DNA from: Rhodopseudomonas sp. BR0M22
GTDB lineage: Bacteria; Pseudomonadota; Alphaproteobacteria; Rhizobiales; Xanthobacteraceae
Length of the DNA stretch: 64,000 bases
Direction: 5' to 3'
Assembly: GCF_010907035.1 (NCBI RefSeq)
Contig: NZ_QUMK01000014.1
Coordinates: 1 to 64,000, forward strand
Positions within the stretch are counted from its first letter, which is position 1. Each line of letters begins with the position of its first letter. Shown piece after piece: positions 29,837 through 40,250 of the stretch. Below the pieces are notes generated by a model. That model saw nothing but the letters and a program-made list of their open reading frames with translations, was not told where the DNA came from and did no database searches. A program made the translations under genes and the position numbers.

Positions 29837-30637
29837 CTACTCGCCGGCCTGCTTGAACGCGCCGTGGCGGCCTTCGCCTTGCGCGAAGCGGGTGGCGCCG
29901 GACAGAGTTTCGCCGGACTGGATCACTTTCAGTCCGCCGCGCATCTCGTTCATGATCGCGTCTTCTTCCGGCAGGTCCCATTGCTGGAAGGCGGACAACC
30001 TGTCGGCGCGGAGGCAGGTCTGCGGGAACTCGGAGATCTGCTTGGCGAGCTCGATCGCGCGCGGCAGCGCCTCACCGCGCGGCACCAGACGGTTGGCGAG
30101 CCCGATGCGGTGGGCTTCGTCGGCCGCCACCGGACGGCCGGTGAGAATCAGATCCATCGCCTGCGAGTGACCGATCAGCCGCGGCAGCCGGATGGTGCCG
30201 AGGTCGATCAGCGGCACACCGAAACGTCGGCAGAACACCCCGAAGGTGGCGTCTTCGGCGACCACGCGCATATCGGCCCACAACGCCAGCTCGAGGCCAC
30301 CAGCGACCGCAAAACCTTCGACCGCGGCGATCACCGGCTTACCCAGCCGCAGCCGGCTCGGCCCCATCGGCGCCAGAGTATTGTGACCGGCGATTTCGCG
30401 CTTCTTTTCGGCATCCCCCGCCGCCACCGCCTTCAGATCGGCCCCGGCGCAGAACGTGCCGCCTGCACCGGTGAACACCGCCACCGAGGCGGCCTCGTCG
30501 GCATCGAAGGCCAGGAAAGCGTCGTACAGCTTCTTGGCGGTGGCGCCATCGACGGCGTTGCGGCGCTCGGGGCGATTAATCGTCACGATAGTCACCGGAC
30601 CATCGCGTTCGATCAGCACGGTATCCTGGCCGGGCAT
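29837..30637 (-). CDS. Crotonase/enoyl-CoA hydratase family protein
   Basis: Crotonase-fold enzyme of 266 residues acting on CoA thioesters. It has INRPERRNAVDG near residue 20, the oxyanion-hole segment GTFCAGADLKA (about 62-72) and KPVIAAVEGFAVAGGLELALWAD (about 100-122). The Glu of classical hydratases near GLNRLV is not obvious, so the reaction could be hydratase, isomerase or another of the family. GGGAG precedes the ATG at 30637. An inverted repeat lies about 45 nt upstream. It lies downstream of the glg genes, same strand, but is likely independent. Confidence 0.9.
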   Translation of the reverse strand: MPGQDTVLIERDGPVTIVTINRPERRNAVDGATAKKLYDAFLAFDADEAASVAVFTGAGGTFCAGADLKAVAAGDAEKKREIAGHNTLAPMGPSRLRLGKPVIAAVEGFAVAGGLELALWADMRVVAEDATFGVFCRRFGVPLIDLGTIRLPRLIGHSQAMDLILTGRPVAADEAHRIGLANRLVPRGEALPRAIELAKQISEFPQTCLRADRLSAFQQWDLPEEDAIMNEMRGGLKVIQSGETLSGATRFAQGEGRHGAFKQAGE

Positions 30638-30679
30638 GGGTTTCTCCCTTGTTGTCGTTCGCGTCCCTTGGCGGGATCG

Positions 30680-30702
30680 TCGTGACAGTATCGCTGTCAC
30701 GA
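30680..30702. promoter_or_regulatory. Inverted repeat TCGTGACAG-N5-CTGTCACGA
   Basis: Perfect 9-bp arms separated by TATCG lie 43-65 nt upstream of the crotonase ATG and about 80 nt downstream of glgA. There is no T-tract, so an operator for an unknown dimeric regulator is more likely than a terminator. Confidence 0.5.
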
Positions 30703-30782
30703 GCCGCGATGGCGATCAAGACCATCGCGGCAGCAGGCTCAGATGCGCGAGATGCTGGCTCAGCTTGCGGGGCGGCGGGGGC

Positions 30783-32234
30783 TCAGCGCTCCGCCACCAG
30801 ATCGCGATACAGCTTCGCGTAGTGCTGGGCGGGGTTCTTCCACGACACATCGGTGGTCATGCCGTTGATCTGCAGATTGCGCCAGGCCGCATGGTCGGCA
30901 AACAGCGCATGGGTCTTGGCCAGCGCCTTGATGAGCGCCTGCGCGGTCACCGGCGTGAACTGCACCCCGGTCGCGACCCCGGTCGCCGTCGCCATCTCAT
31001 TGGCATCCACCACCGTATCCGCCAGCCCGCCGACGCGTGCCACCACCGGCACCGCGCCATAGCGCAGCGCGCAGAGCTGAGTCAGCCCGCAAGGCTCGAA
31101 GCGCGACGGCACCAGCAGCGCGTCGGCGCCGGCCTGCACCTGGTGAGCCAGCGCCTCGTCGTAGCCGATCACCACACCGACCTGGCCCGGATATTTGCGC
31201 GCCGCATCGCTGAACGCAGCCTCGAGCGGCGCGTCGCCGGCACCGAGCAGCGCGAGCTGATCGCCGCTCCCGACCAGCGCGGGCAGCGCTTCGAGCAGCA
31301 GATCGAGCCCCTTCTGCCAGGACAGCCTGCTGATCACGCCGTACAGCACGCCACCGGTGTCGTGGCTGAGGCCGAACCGTGCCTGTACCGCCTGCTTGTT
31401 GCGGGCGCGGGCACCGATGCTCTCGATGTCGTAGGTCGCAGCAATCAGCGCGTCGTTCGCCGGATTCCAGACGTCGGTATCAATGCCGTTGAGGATGCCG
31501 GACAATTTCGTCCCGCGCAGCCGCAACAGACCATCCAGCCCCATTCCGGCCTCGGGTCCCTGGATCTCCATCGCGTAGCTCGGCGAGACCGTTGTGATGC
31601 GGTCCGAGAGCTGCAATCCGGCCTTGAGATAACCGATCGTGCCGTAATACTCGACGCCATCCATGGCGAAGGCGCGCTGCGGCAGCCCGAGCTTGCCGAG
31701 CAGGTCCGCCGGAAACTGGCCCTGATAGGCGAGGTTATGGATGGTGAAGATCGTCTTCGGTACAGGCCGGCCGCTGTATTTCAGATAGGCAGGCACCAGA
31801 CCGGCCTGCCAATCATGGGCATGCAGCACGTCCGGCGCATAGGTCGGCAGCAGCCCCTGGCCGATCGCCGCACCGACCTTCGCCAGCGCGGCGAAGCGCA
31901 TCGCGTTGTCGGGCCAATCCTTGCCGTCGACGCCGACATAGGGATTGCCGGGGCGGGCATAGAGATGCGGCGCGTCGAGCACCAGCAGATCGAGGTCGTC
32001 GCAGCGCGCCGACAAAACACGGGCGGTGCCGCCGAACAGATCGTCGAAGCCGTAGACGGGCTGCGGAGCCTCGATCCCGCCGAGCACCGCCGGATAGCCC
32101 GGAATCAGCGTGGTGACTGCGACATCGTTGGCCTGCAACGCCGCCGGCAGGGCACCGGCGACATCGGCGAGCCCGCCGGTCTTGATCAGCGGAAAGATTT
32201 CCGACGCGATCGACAGCGCCGTGATGGATTTCAT
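30783..32234 (-). CDS. glgA: Glycogen synthase (ADP-glucose)
   Basis: GT5 transferase of 483 residues that extends alpha-1,4-glucan from ADP-glucose. The N-terminal [13 protein letters not shown] (K18) binds ADP-glucose; [15 protein letters not shown] and the C-terminal [22 protein letters not shown] (catalytic Glu/Cys region) are intact. It starts 2 nt after the glgC stop, so the two form an operon. No branching or debranching enzyme gene is adjacent. Confidence 0.96.
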   Translation of the reverse strand: MKSITALSIASEIFPLIKTGGLADVAGALPAALQANDVAVTTLIPGYPAVLGGIEAPQPVYGFDDLFGGTARVLSARCDDLDLLVLDAPHLYARPGNPYVGVDGKDWPDNAMRFAALAKVGAAIGQGLLPTYAPDVLHAHDWQAGLVPAYLKYSGRPVPKTIFTIHNLAYQGQFPADLLGKLGLPQRAFAMDGVEYYGTIGYLKAGLQLSDRITTVSPSYAMEIQGPEAGMGLDGLLRLRGTKLSGILNGIDTDVWNPANDALIAATYDIESIGARARNKQAVQARFGLSHDTGGVLYGVISRLSWQKGLDLLLEALPALVGSGDQLALLGAGDAPLEAAFSDAARKYPGQVGVVIGYDEALAHQVQAGADALLVPSRFEPCGLTQLCALRYGAVPVVARVGGLADTVVDANEMATATGVATGVQFTPVTAQALIKALAKTHALFADHAAWRNLQINGMTTDVSWKNPAQHYAKLYRDLVAER

Positions 32235-32236
32235 GG

Positions 32237-33499
32237 CTATTGCTCGAGTTTCTCGATCATCGCCCGGGTGATCAGGCAGATGCCGTTGTCGGTGCGCCTG
32301 AACCGCTTGGCGTCGAGTTCAGGGTCTTCGCCGACAACCAGACCGGGCGGCAGTTTGACTTCGGCGTCGACCACGACATTCGTCAGCCGGCACGACCGCG
32401 CGATATCCGCATAGGGCAGCACAACGGTGTTCTCGACGTGCGAATAGGAATGCACCCGGACGCCGGTGAACAGCAGCGAATGCCGCAGCGACGCACCCGA
32501 GATGATGCAGCCGCCGGACACCAGCGACGATACCGCTTCACCGCGGCGGCCTTCCTTGTCGTGGACGAATTTCGCCGGCGGCGTGATCTCCCCATAGGTC
32601 CAGATCGGCCATTCCCGATCGTACAGATCGAGCTGCGGCACGATATCGGTCAGATCGATGTTCGCCGCCCAATAGGCATCGACCGTTCCGACGTCTCGCC
32701 AATAGCTGGTCGCCTCGGAATTCGAGCGCCGGCACGACTTGTTGAAGTGATGCGCCACCGCTTTGCCGTGCTTGACCAGATAAGGAATGATGTCCTTGCC
32801 GAAATCGTGCGACGAATTCGGGTCGGCGTCGTCGCGGCGCAGCTCGTCGAGCAGAAACTTGGTCTCGAACACATAGATGCCCATGCTGACCAGCGCCTTG
32901 TCGGGCTTGCCGGGCATTGCCGGCGGATCGGCGGGCTTTTCCAGGAACGAGATGATGCGGTCGGTTTCATCGACATGCATCACGCCGAATGCGGTCGCCT
33001 CCTGGCGCTCGACTTCGAGGCAGCCGACAGTGACGTCGGCGCCCTGCTCGACGTGCTGCTGCAGCATCTTCTCGTAGTCCATCTTGTAGACGTGGTCGCC
33101 GGCCAGCAGCACGATGAACTTCGGATCGTAGCTTTCGATGATGTCGATGTTCTGGAACACCGCATCGGCAGTGCCCCGATACCACATCTCCTCGGAGACG
33201 CGCTGGCTCGCCGGCAGGATGTCGAAGCTCTCGTTGCGCTCGGGGCGGAAGAAGTTCCAGCCGCGCTGCAGATGCCGAATCAGGCTGTGCGCCTTGTATT
33301 GCGTGGCCACTGCGATTCGGCGAATGCCGGAGTTCAGCGCATTCGACAGCGCGAAATCGATGATGCGTGACTTGCCGCCGAAATACACCGCAGGCTTGGC
33401 GCGCCAGTCGGTCAGCTCCATCAGCCGGCTGCCACGTCCCCCTGCCAGCACGTAAGCCATTGCGTGGCGGGCGAGCGGAGCGGTGACACCTTGACTCAT
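32237..33499 (-). CDS. glgC: Glucose-1-phosphate adenylyltransferase
   Basis: Makes ADP-glucose from glucose-1-phosphate and ATP; 420 residues, normal length. It has the nucleotidyltransferase signature [36 protein letters not shown], the activator/substrate segment [17 protein letters not shown], and a C-terminal left-handed beta-helix ([17 protein letters not shown]). The ATG at 33499 is 50 codons inside the open frame and is where homology starts. It leads the glgC-glgA operon. A 15-nt hairpin (33518-33532) lies 19 nt upstream of the start. Confidence 0.96.
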   Translation of the reverse strand: MSQGVTAPLARHAMAYVLAGGRGSRLMELTDWRAKPAVYFGGKSRIIDFALSNALNSGIRRIAVATQYKAHSLIRHLQRGWNFFRPERNESFDILPASQRVSEEMWYRGTADAVFQNIDIIESYDPKFIVLLAGDHVYKMDYEKMLQQHVEQGADVTVGCLEVERQEATAFGVMHVDETDRIISFLEKPADPPAMPGKPDKALVSMGIYVFETKFLLDELRRDDADPNSSHDFGKDIIPYLVKHGKAVAHHFNKSCRRSNSEATSYWRDVGTVDAYWAANIDLTDIVPQLDLYDREWPIWTYGEITPPAKFVHDKEGRRGEAVSSLVSGGCIISGASLRHSLLFTGVRVHSYSHVENTVVLPYADIARSCRLTNVVVDAEVKLPPGLVVGEDPELDAKRFRRTDNGICLITRAMIEKLEQ

Positions 33500-33517
33500 G
33501 CGGCCTCTCATTCCAGC

Positions 33518-33532
33518 GGCCGGTAACCGGCC
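33518..33532. promoter_or_regulatory. Dyad GGCCGGT-A-ACCGGCC upstream of glgC
   Basis: Two perfect 7-bp arms around one base lie 19-33 nt upstream of the glgC ATG, within the presumed leader. It could be an operator or an RNA hairpin affecting glgC translation. The rest of 33500-33766 shows no gene. Confidence 0.35.
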
Positions 33533-33766
33533 ATTCCCACTTTGCAATCGCGTCTCACGCGGTTCGACGGCGATGTCGCAGCGCCGCATAGTGGCTGACG
33601 CGTGCAGGCCTTGCAATGCCAGCCAACCGTGTGTCGATGCAACACGCATCGTGCGGTCGGAACCGGTAATCAGGCCGCGGCGTCACGCCGTGGCCGAGCG
33701 TGCATACTGTCGCGGATTAATCGAGCGGCGTGAACTGGCGATGACGTGGATCAAGCCTGCGCGCGG

Positions 33767-36079
33767 TCAGGTTCGGATCCGCACCGGCACCGATTTCGCA
33801 GCCGGCGTCTTCGATTGACCGTCGTGATGCCAGAGCGGCATCAGCGGATTCATCTCCGGATAATAGGCGCCGAGACAGCCATCCGGCAGCCTGAACGGCG
33901 TCACGCGCAGCGGACCGACTTCGCGATGAACCCCATCGCCGGCATCGCCTTCGAGCCAGACGTCCTGGCCCTCCGTCAGGCCGGCGCGCGCAATCTCGTC
34001 CGGGTTAATCAGCAGCACGTCGCGGCGGCCTTCGATGCCGCGCAGCCGGTCGCTCATGCCGTAGATCGTGGTGTTGAACTGGTCGTTCGATCGCATCGTG
34101 ATCAACCGGTAGCGTCCGGGGGCGTCCGCGAAGCCGATCGAATTCAAGCGCTCAGGCGTGGTGAACTCCGCCTTGCCGCTCTCGGTCTTCCAGATCCGCC
34201 CGCGCGCAGCGTTGCCCTTGTAGAATCCGCCCGGGGTGAACATCCGCGCATTGAAGTCATGGAACATCTCCGGATAGGTCTCGGCGATCAGGTCACGCAC
34301 CAGACCGTAGTCGCCGACCCAGTCGTCCCATCTCACCTTCGGATTGTCGGGCAGCGTGGCCTTGGCGATCCCGGCGATGATCGCCAGCTCCGACTTCAGA
34401 TGCTCGCTGGCCGGCTGGCGCAGCCCGACCGAGCCTTGAATGCAGCTGAACGTATCTTCCATCGTCACCGCCTGCGGGCCGCTGGCCTGGATGTCCTGCT
34501 CGGTGCGCCCCAGGCAAGGCAGCAGATAGGCCGCCTTGCCGTTGACCAGATGGCTGCGATTGAGCTTGGTGGCGATCTGCACGGTGAGCTGCATCCGCGT
34601 CCAGGCGTCTTCCATGGCGTCACGCTCGGGAATTGCCCGAATGAAATTGCCGCCGAGCCCGATGAAGGCTTTGACGCTGCCCTCGATGAGGCCGTGGCAG
34701 GCTTCCACGGTATTCATGCCCTTGTCACGCGGCGGGTCGAATCCGAACTGCTCGGCCATCTTGTCGAGCGGGACCAGCTCGGGCTTTTCGGAAATGCCCA
34801 CGGTGCGCTGGCCCTGCACGTTGGAATGGCCGCGCACCGGCGAGATGCCGGTGCCGTCCCGGCCGATATTGCCCTTCAGCAGCAGCAGATTGACGAACAT
34901 CGCCACGTTGAGGAAGCCGTGGGCGTGCTGGGTCAGGCCCATGCCGTAGATGCCGATGACGCGCTCGGCCTTCACATAGACCTCGGCGGCGCCCTCGATC
35001 GCCGCACGGGTCAGGCCGGACTCGGCTTCGATCTCGTCCCACGGCGTCGCGCGAACCTTGGCTTCGAACGCATCGAATCCATGCGTATGCGCCTTGATGA
35101 AATCGGCGTCGATCACGCGCCGGCCGTCGCGCCTGGCCTCGTCGTCGCGCGCGAAGACGTGCTTGCACAGGCCGGTCAGGACGGCGATGTCGCCGCCGAC
35201 CTTGACCTGATGATACTGGCTGCTGATCCGGGTCTCGCGCCCGGTGAGCATCTCGGCCGGATTTTGCGGATTGACGAAGCTCTCGAGCCCTTTCTCGCGG
35301 ACGGGATTGAAGGTGACGATCTCGACGCCGCGCTTGGCGGCCTCCTGCAGCGGATGCAGGAAGCGGGGGCTGTTCGATCCGGTGTTCTGGCCGAAGAACA
35401 ACATCGCGTCGCATTTCGACAGGTCGTCGAACACGACGGTGCCGACGCCGACCCCGAGCAGCTTCTTCAGCGCCACCGAGGTGGTTTCGTGACACATGTT
35501 GGAGCTGTCGGGCAGATTGTTGTGGCCGTACAGCCGCGCGAACAGCGCGTACAGATATGAGGTCTCCAGGCTGGCGCGGCCCGACGCATAGAAGATCACC
35601 GATTTCGGATCGAGCGATCGCAGATGCTTGCCGATCGCCTGAAACGCTTCGTCCCACGAACACGGCACATAATGATCGGTCGCGGCGTCGTAGCGCATCG
35701 GATGGGTGAGCCGGCCCTGCATCTCGAGATCGTAGTCGGACCAGCCCCGCAGCTCGGTGACGCTGTGCTCGGCGAAGAACTCCGGCGTGCAGCGCGCACT
35801 GGTCAGCTCCCACAGCGTCGCCTTGGCGCCGTTCTCGCAGAACTCAAATGTGTGGTGGTCGGCAGGCTTGGCCCAGGAGCACGACACGCACATGAAGCCT
35901 TTCGGCTTGTTCTGGCGCATCAGGGTTTCGATCGCGGCCGGCGAGCTCCACTCCTTGCCGAAGATTCGGCTGATCCCCTGCAGCGAGCCCCAGCCGCCGG
36001 CGGGACCGTCATATGTGACCGTGCCATCGGCGCCGTCGGGAATTTCGGTGTCGTTCAGTCGGGATTCGTCTTGTGACAT
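33767..36079 (-). CDS. FdhF/YdeP family molybdopterin oxidoreductase
   Basis: Molybdopterin (bis-MGD) oxidoreductase of 770 residues of the YdeP group, related to formate dehydrogenase alpha. The N-terminus has GFMCVSCSW and FEFCENGAKATLWE, a reduced Fe-S motif. The MGD-binding domains include DSSNMCHETTSVALKKLLG, FFGQNTGSNSPRFLHPL and GNIGRDGTGISPVRGHSNVQG. Family members have no firmly known substrate; E. coli YdeP is linked to acid resistance. AGGAG precedes the ATG at 36079. No fdhD, beta or gamma subunit is adjacent, so it is probably soluble and stand-alone. Confidence 0.92.
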   Translation of the reverse strand: MSQDESRLNDTEIPDGADGTVTYDGPAGGWGSLQGISRIFGKEWSSPAAIETLMRQNKPKGFMCVSCSWAKPADHHTFEFCENGAKATLWELTSARCTPEFFAEHSVTELRGWSDYDLEMQGRLTHPMRYDAATDHYVPCSWDEAFQAIGKHLRSLDPKSVIFYASGRASLETSYLYALFARLYGHNNLPDSSNMCHETTSVALKKLLGVGVGTVVFDDLSKCDAMLFFGQNTGSNSPRFLHPLQEAAKRGVEIVTFNPVREKGLESFVNPQNPAEMLTGRETRISSQYHQVKVGGDIAVLTGLCKHVFARDDEARRDGRRVIDADFIKAHTHGFDAFEAKVRATPWDEIEAESGLTRAAIEGAAEVYVKAERVIGIYGMGLTQHAHGFLNVAMFVNLLLLKGNIGRDGTGISPVRGHSNVQGQRTVGISEKPELVPLDKMAEQFGFDPPRDKGMNTVEACHGLIEGSVKAFIGLGGNFIRAIPERDAMEDAWTRMQLTVQIATKLNRSHLVNGKAAYLLPCLGRTEQDIQASGPQAVTMEDTFSCIQGSVGLRQPASEHLKSELAIIAGIAKATLPDNPKVRWDDWVGDYGLVRDLIAETYPEMFHDFNARMFTPGGFYKGNAARGRIWKTESGKAEFTTPERLNSIGFADAPGRYRLITMRSNDQFNTTIYGMSDRLRGIEGRRDVLLINPDEIARAGLTEGQDVWLEGDAGDGVHREVGPLRVTPFRLPDGCLGAYYPEMNPLMPLWHHDGQSKTPAAKSVPVRIRT

Positions 36080-36198
36080 GCGAACTCCTGGCAAGGCGCC
36101 GCCAGCCAATGCGGCACGTCAACCAGGGGTTCCGCGAACAGTTCCTGCACGGCGCGGCAAAACCGCGCGATCAGGCAAGGCGCCGACGCAGGATTGGC

Positions 36199-37137
36199 TC
36201 AGATCGGCTCGATGATCACCTGCGCGTAAAGCCGCTCGACCTCGGCGGGCCCGCATAGTTGCGTGCCGTGGACCGTCAGGGTCGCCGTGGCTGCCGCGAG
36301 GCCGAGGCGGAAGGCGTCCGCGATCGAGCCGCCCTGTGCGACGTGGTGGGCGATTGCGCCGAGGAAGCTGTCGCCGGCGCCGATGGTCGACACCGCCGTC
36401 ACCGGCAGCGCCGGCGACCGCAGCGCCTCGTCCTTGGTGACCAGCAGCGCGCCGAGATGGCCGAGCGACAGCGCCACGATCTCGACCTGGCCGGCCGCAA
36501 TATGCGCGCGCGCGGCGTCGACCCATTCCTTCTCGCAGCCGAGCGGCCGGCCGGCGAGTTCCTGCATCTCGCGCAGGTTCGGCTTGATCAGGGTGACGCC
36601 CTGCGCCAGCGCCGCGGTCAGCGGCTTGCCGGAGGTATCGAGGAAGAACTTGGCGCCGAGCTGCTTGGCCACCGCGGCAGCCTGCGCGTAGAAATCGACC
36701 GGCACGCCCGGCGGCAGGCTGCCGCTGCCGACCACGATCTTCGGTGCCGGCGAGGTTGCCGCCAAGGCATCGAGCATACCGCGCCATTCGTGCTCGGCGA
36801 GCGGCAGGCCAGGCAGCACGAAGCGGTATTGTTCGCCGGTCGCGTTCTCGCTGACCGAGAAGTCCTCGCGCGTCTCCGCCACCGCTTCGACGATCCGGCT
36901 CGGGACGTTCTCTTCGTCGAGCAGCAGCTTCAAGAGCTTGCCGGTGAAGCCGCCGGCTGGAAACACCGCCTCGACGTCGCCGCCGAACCGCTTCACCACC
37001 CGCGCCACGTTGATGCCACCGCCGCCGGGATCACGCTTCTGCGCCGCGCAACGCAGCTTGCGGCTCGGCACCAGACGCTCGACCGACGTCGACAGGTCGA
37101 CCGCAGGATTGGGCGTGAGGGTGACGATGTCGACCAT
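36199..37137 (-). CDS. pfkB: PfkB-family sugar-phosphate kinase (6-phosphofructokinase II / 1-phosphofructokinase type)
   Basis: Ribokinase-fold kinase of 312 residues. It starts MVDIVTLTPNPAVDLST and contains DPGGGGINVARVVKRFGG (N-terminal PfkB signature) and VSTIGAGDSFLGAIAHH with the catalytic Asp and anion hole. NPAVD and GGGGINVA place it in the LacC/FruK/PfkB subgroup, which phosphorylates fructose-6-P, fructose-1-P or tagatose-6-P; which of these cannot be told. The ATG at 37137 is 43 codons inside the open frame. It is divergent from the GH4 gene, so it may serve released sugars. Confidence 0.9.
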   Translation of the reverse strand: MVDIVTLTPNPAVDLSTSVERLVPSRKLRCAAQKRDPGGGGINVARVVKRFGGDVEAVFPAGGFTGKLLKLLLDEENVPSRIVEAVAETREDFSVSENATGEQYRFVLPGLPLAEHEWRGMLDALAATSPAPKIVVGSGSLPPGVPVDFYAQAAAVAKQLGAKFFLDTSGKPLTAALAQGVTLIKPNLREMQELAGRPLGCEKEWVDAARAHIAAGQVEIVALSLGHLGALLVTKDEALRSPALPVTAVSTIGAGDSFLGAIAHHVAQGGSIADAFRLGLAAATATLTVHGTQLCGPAEVERLYAQVIIEPI

Positions 37138-37361
37138 CGTGGGGCGGGCTCCGAATTGAGGGGTTCTGAAAGTGCCGAATGGCGGGCGGGGAGGCGCAGT
37201 GTGGCGTGGCCATGTGCCGACGCCGTTGATCGGGGTCAAGATCGCGACCGCACCGTTGCGGTTCACTCATCGAGCGCCGTAGCCTGCAGCCACGCTGCAA
37301 CGCCCGCGCAGATGTGCCCGTCAAATGCCGGCAATCGGCCTGCTGATGGAGACGAGCCGAG

Positions 37362-38642
37362 ATGGCCAACACCACCAAGATCGTGTTCCTCGGCGCTTCC
37401 AGTGCGTCGTTCGGTCTCAGCATGTTTCGTGACCTGTTCGCGTCGCCGGTGCTGGCCGGTTCGACGCTGACGCTGGTCGGACGCAATCCGGAAACGCTCG
37501 GCCGAATGACCGAGCTGGCGAAGCTGATGAACGCGAGGTCGGGCGCCGGACTGATCATCGAACAGACCACCGACCGCCGCGCCGCACTCGACGGCGCCGG
37601 CTTCGTCATCAACGCCACCGCAATCGACCGCAACCGGCTGTGGAAGCAGGACTTCGAGGTGCCGAAGAAGCACGGCATCCGCCACACCCTCGGCGAGAAC
37701 GGCGGCCCGGGCGGATTGTTCTTCACGCTGCGCACGCTGCCCTTGGTGTTCGACTTCATCCGCGACATCGAGGAGCTGTGCCCGAACGCGTTGTTCCTCA
37801 ACTACTCCAATCCCGAGAGCCGGATCATTCTGGCGCTCGGCCGCTACACCAAGGTGCGCCACATCGGGCTGTGCCACGGCATCTTCATGGGCCGCGACGC
37901 GGTCGCCTACATCATGCAGATGCCGCGCGACGAGATCGAAGTGTGGGGCGCCGGGCTCAATCACTTCCAGTGCTTGACCGCGATCCGCCACCGCGACACC
38001 GGGGAAGATCTGTATCCGCGGTTTCGCGCCGCCGAGCAGAGCTTCGATCCGGATGCCTGGCGGTTCACGCGGCGGCTGTATCGCGCGTTCGGCTACTGGC
38101 TGACCTGCAGCGACGATCACCTCGGCGAGTATCTGCCGTATGGCTGGGAAGCCGGCGAGAAGGGCTACGATTTCGACCAGGACGAACGCTGGCGCGGCGA
38201 ATTTCTGACCCAACTGAACGGGGTGCTCGGCGGCACCATGCCGATTCCGCAATGGTGGACCGAGCCCTCGGGCGAGCGCGGCGCCGCGGTGATCGCCGCG
38301 ATGCTGCACAACCAGAAGCGCTTCATCGAATCCGGCATCGTGCTCAATCGCGGCGTGATCCCCAACCTGCCCGCCGAGCTGGCGGTTGAAGTCCCGGTAA
38401 CAGTGGACGCCGCCGGCGTGCATCCGGTGTCGCTCGGGCCGCTGCCCGACCCGATCGCCAAGCTGATGCTGATGCAGGCCAGCGTGCAGCAGCTCGCCGT
38501 CGAGGCCGCCGTCCACGCCTCGAAAGAACTGGCCCTGCAGGCGCTGCTGATCGACCCGGTGGTCAACTCGGCGGTCGCGGCCGAGAAGATCCTGGACGAG
38601 CTGTGGGAGATCAACCGGCCGTATATTCGGCAATGCGTGTAG
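37362..38642 (+). CDS. Glycoside hydrolase family 4 protein (NAD-dependent)
   Basis: GH4 enzyme of 426 residues. These use NAD+ and a divalent metal to cleave alpha- or beta-glycosides by transient oxidation. The Rossmann start is [26 protein letters not shown] and [12 protein letters not shown] give the metal-binding Cys/His (CHG rather than the usual CHS); GLNHFQCL follows. The metal-binding His is thus kept. Specificity (alpha-glucosidase, galactosidase or galacturonase) cannot be read. It is divergent from the PfkB-type kinase across 224 bp. Confidence 0.9.
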   Translation: MANTTKIVFLGASSASFGLSMFRDLFASPVLAGSTLTLVGRNPETLGRMTELAKLMNARSGAGLIIEQTTDRRAALDGAGFVINATAIDRNRLWKQDFEVPKKHGIRHTLGENGGPGGLFFTLRTLPLVFDFIRDIEELCPNALFLNYSNPESRIILALGRYTKVRHIGLCHGIFMGRDAVAYIMQMPRDEIEVWGAGLNHFQCLTAIRHRDTGEDLYPRFRAAEQSFDPDAWRFTRRLYRAFGYWLTCSDDHLGEYLPYGWEAGEKGYDFDQDERWRGEFLTQLNGVLGGTMPIPQWWTEPSGERGAAVIAAMLHNQKRFIESGIVLNRGVIPNLPAELAVEVPVTVDAAGVHPVSLGPLPDPIAKLMLMQASVQQLAVEAAVHASKELALQALLIDPVVNSAVAAEKILDELWEINRPYIRQCV

Positions 38643-38695
38643 GATTACTTCGCCACGCACTTCCCTGATTGCGAGCGAAGCGTAGCCTTTCAGCG

Positions 38696-38811
38696 GTCAT
38701 TCCGGGGCGCTTGCGTGAGCAAGCGAACCCGGAATCCCGACGTCGTGGAAACCGCCGAGTGCGCAACAATCTCGGGATTCCGGGTTCGCGCTGCGCGCGC
38801 CCCGGAATGAC
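38696..38811. repeat. Intergenic dyad repeat (family E: gtcattccggggcgc)
   Basis: GTCATTCCGGGGCGCTTGCG and GCGCGCGCCCCGGAATGAC form the ends of a 116-bp element, with CGAACCCGGAATCCCG and CGGGATTCCGGGTTCG as inner arms. It lies between the convergent GH4 and universal stress genes. Confidence 0.8.
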
Positions 38812-38846
38812 GGTGAGGAGTTCGGCCAGAGTGCCGAACGACCGCC

Positions 38847-39671
38847 TCAGTGCGACATCAGCACCGGCACGGTCATCGACGTCAGCATCTCGCGGGTGAC
38901 GCCGCCGAGCACGAATTCGCGCAGGCGGGAGTGGCCGTAGCCGCCCATCACCAGCAGATCGGCAGACGAATCGGCGACGTGCGACAGGATGGTGGCGGCG
39001 ACGCCGATGTCCGGGGCCGTGATGGTCTTGATGTCGACCTTGACGTCGTAGCGCGCCAAGTGATTGGCCATCTCGATGCCGCGCAGCTCATTGGGATCGC
39101 GCACCTTGTGGTCGCGCACGATCAGCAGCTCGACCTGGCCGGCGCGGCGCAGGAACGGCTTGGCGTCGTTGATGGCGCGCGTGGCGGCGCGGCTGCCGTC
39201 CCAACAGCAGATCACCCGATCGAGTTTCGGCGCGGCCTTCTGGATGTAGGGCACGATCAGCAGCGGCCGGCCGGAATCGAACAGCACCTGCTCGATCAGG
39301 ATGTCGTTGTCGCCGTTCTCGGCGTCGGACTGCATGATCACCGACAGGTCGAACCGTCGCGCCATCTTGGGGAAGCGTCCCGAGGTGCCATAGGCGGTCT
39401 CCAGCAGATGATGCTCGGCCGAGACGCCCTCGCGTTTGCAGGCGGCTTCGAACTGCACGACCGCGGCGCGCGCCGCTTCCTCGCTCGCCGCCAGCATCTT
39501 GCTCAGCACGTCGGACGGGAAGTCCGGCATGGTGAAGCTCGGCAACGAATCATAGGCGAAGCAGCAACCGGCCACATGGGCGTTGAACATTTCGGCGACG
39601 CCGATCGCGATATCCACGATCTGCTGGCGCTCCTTGCTACGTTCGAGATTGACGATGAGATCCTTGATCAT
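38847..39671 (-). CDS. Universal stress protein, tandem-domain
   Basis: Protein of 274 residues with two UspA-like domains (about 1-140 and 150-274). The second keeps the ATP-binding signature G-x2-G-x9-G-T as GGYGHSRLREFVLGGVT; the first lacks it. The start MIKDLIVNLERSKERQQ at 39671 has GGGGAG upstream; the much longer open frame before it has no homology. Tandem Usps are stress survival proteins; the inducing signal is not visible. Confidence 0.9.
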   Translation of the reverse strand: MIKDLIVNLERSKERQQIVDIAIGVAEMFNAHVAGCCFAYDSLPSFTMPDFPSDVLSKMLAASEEAARAAVVQFEAACKREGVSAEHHLLETAYGTSGRFPKMARRFDLSVIMQSDAENGDNDILIEQVLFDSGRPLLIVPYIQKAAPKLDRVICCWDGSRAATRAINDAKPFLRRAGQVELLIVRDHKVRDPNELRGIEMANHLARYDVKVDIKTITAPDIGVAATILSHVADSSADLLVMGGYGHSRLREFVLGGVTREMLTSMTVPVLMSH

Positions 39672-40250
39672 GTCGCGCTCCCCGGCTGCGTCTTGTTGGA
39701 TTTGACTCGAATGGATCGAGAATGAGAGGCCGTGACGGGCGCCAGCGGCCAATCTTCGAACTTCTAGCACCGCCTTTATTCTAGACCGATGAAGATCGGG
39801 CAATGCTGATCTTCCGCAAGGTCGATCATCGCTCGTTGCGCGCCGATCACCGGCGCGGAGCGGGGGTGGCCGGGCCGGCGCCGATCTGGAGCATGTTGTC
39901 GCTGCCGCGCAGCCGCAGACCTTCAACCCTCCAAGCGACGGTGAAGGCTGCGACATCGTCTGCCCGCCGGACATCGGCAGCAGCGCGTTTTCGTAGCGGA
40001 GATCGCGCCGACATCCGACGCTCCTCCATCAGCGCGCGCGGCACCGCGGACGAACGGCCGTCGAGGCCGCGCACGGTCCCGGAACGGCGACCGGTCCGCC
40101 ATCCGACTGCGCGCGATGGTGTTCGGTGCGACGCGAGCCCGCCGCAATGGGATGCGAGCGTTGCGCAGGTCGCGGCTTCGGCGCGTGACATAACGGGCCA
40201 TCGGCCGCCGCGGTCTCGGCGAACCGGCGGCACCAGCAGGGAGGGCACGC
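39672..40250. other. 579-bp gap, no convincing gene
   Basis: Several long open frames exist on both strands, but all are Arg/Pro/Ala-rich, as expected of unread GC-rich DNA, and none starts from a good ribosome site. No tRNA, terminator or large dyad is evident. The promoters of the stress protein (minus) and the ChaB gene (plus) must be here. Confidence 0.5.

Noticed and set aside
33746-35560. 604-codon open frame on the plus strand
   Set aside because: It is antisense to the YdeP-type oxidoreductase gene.
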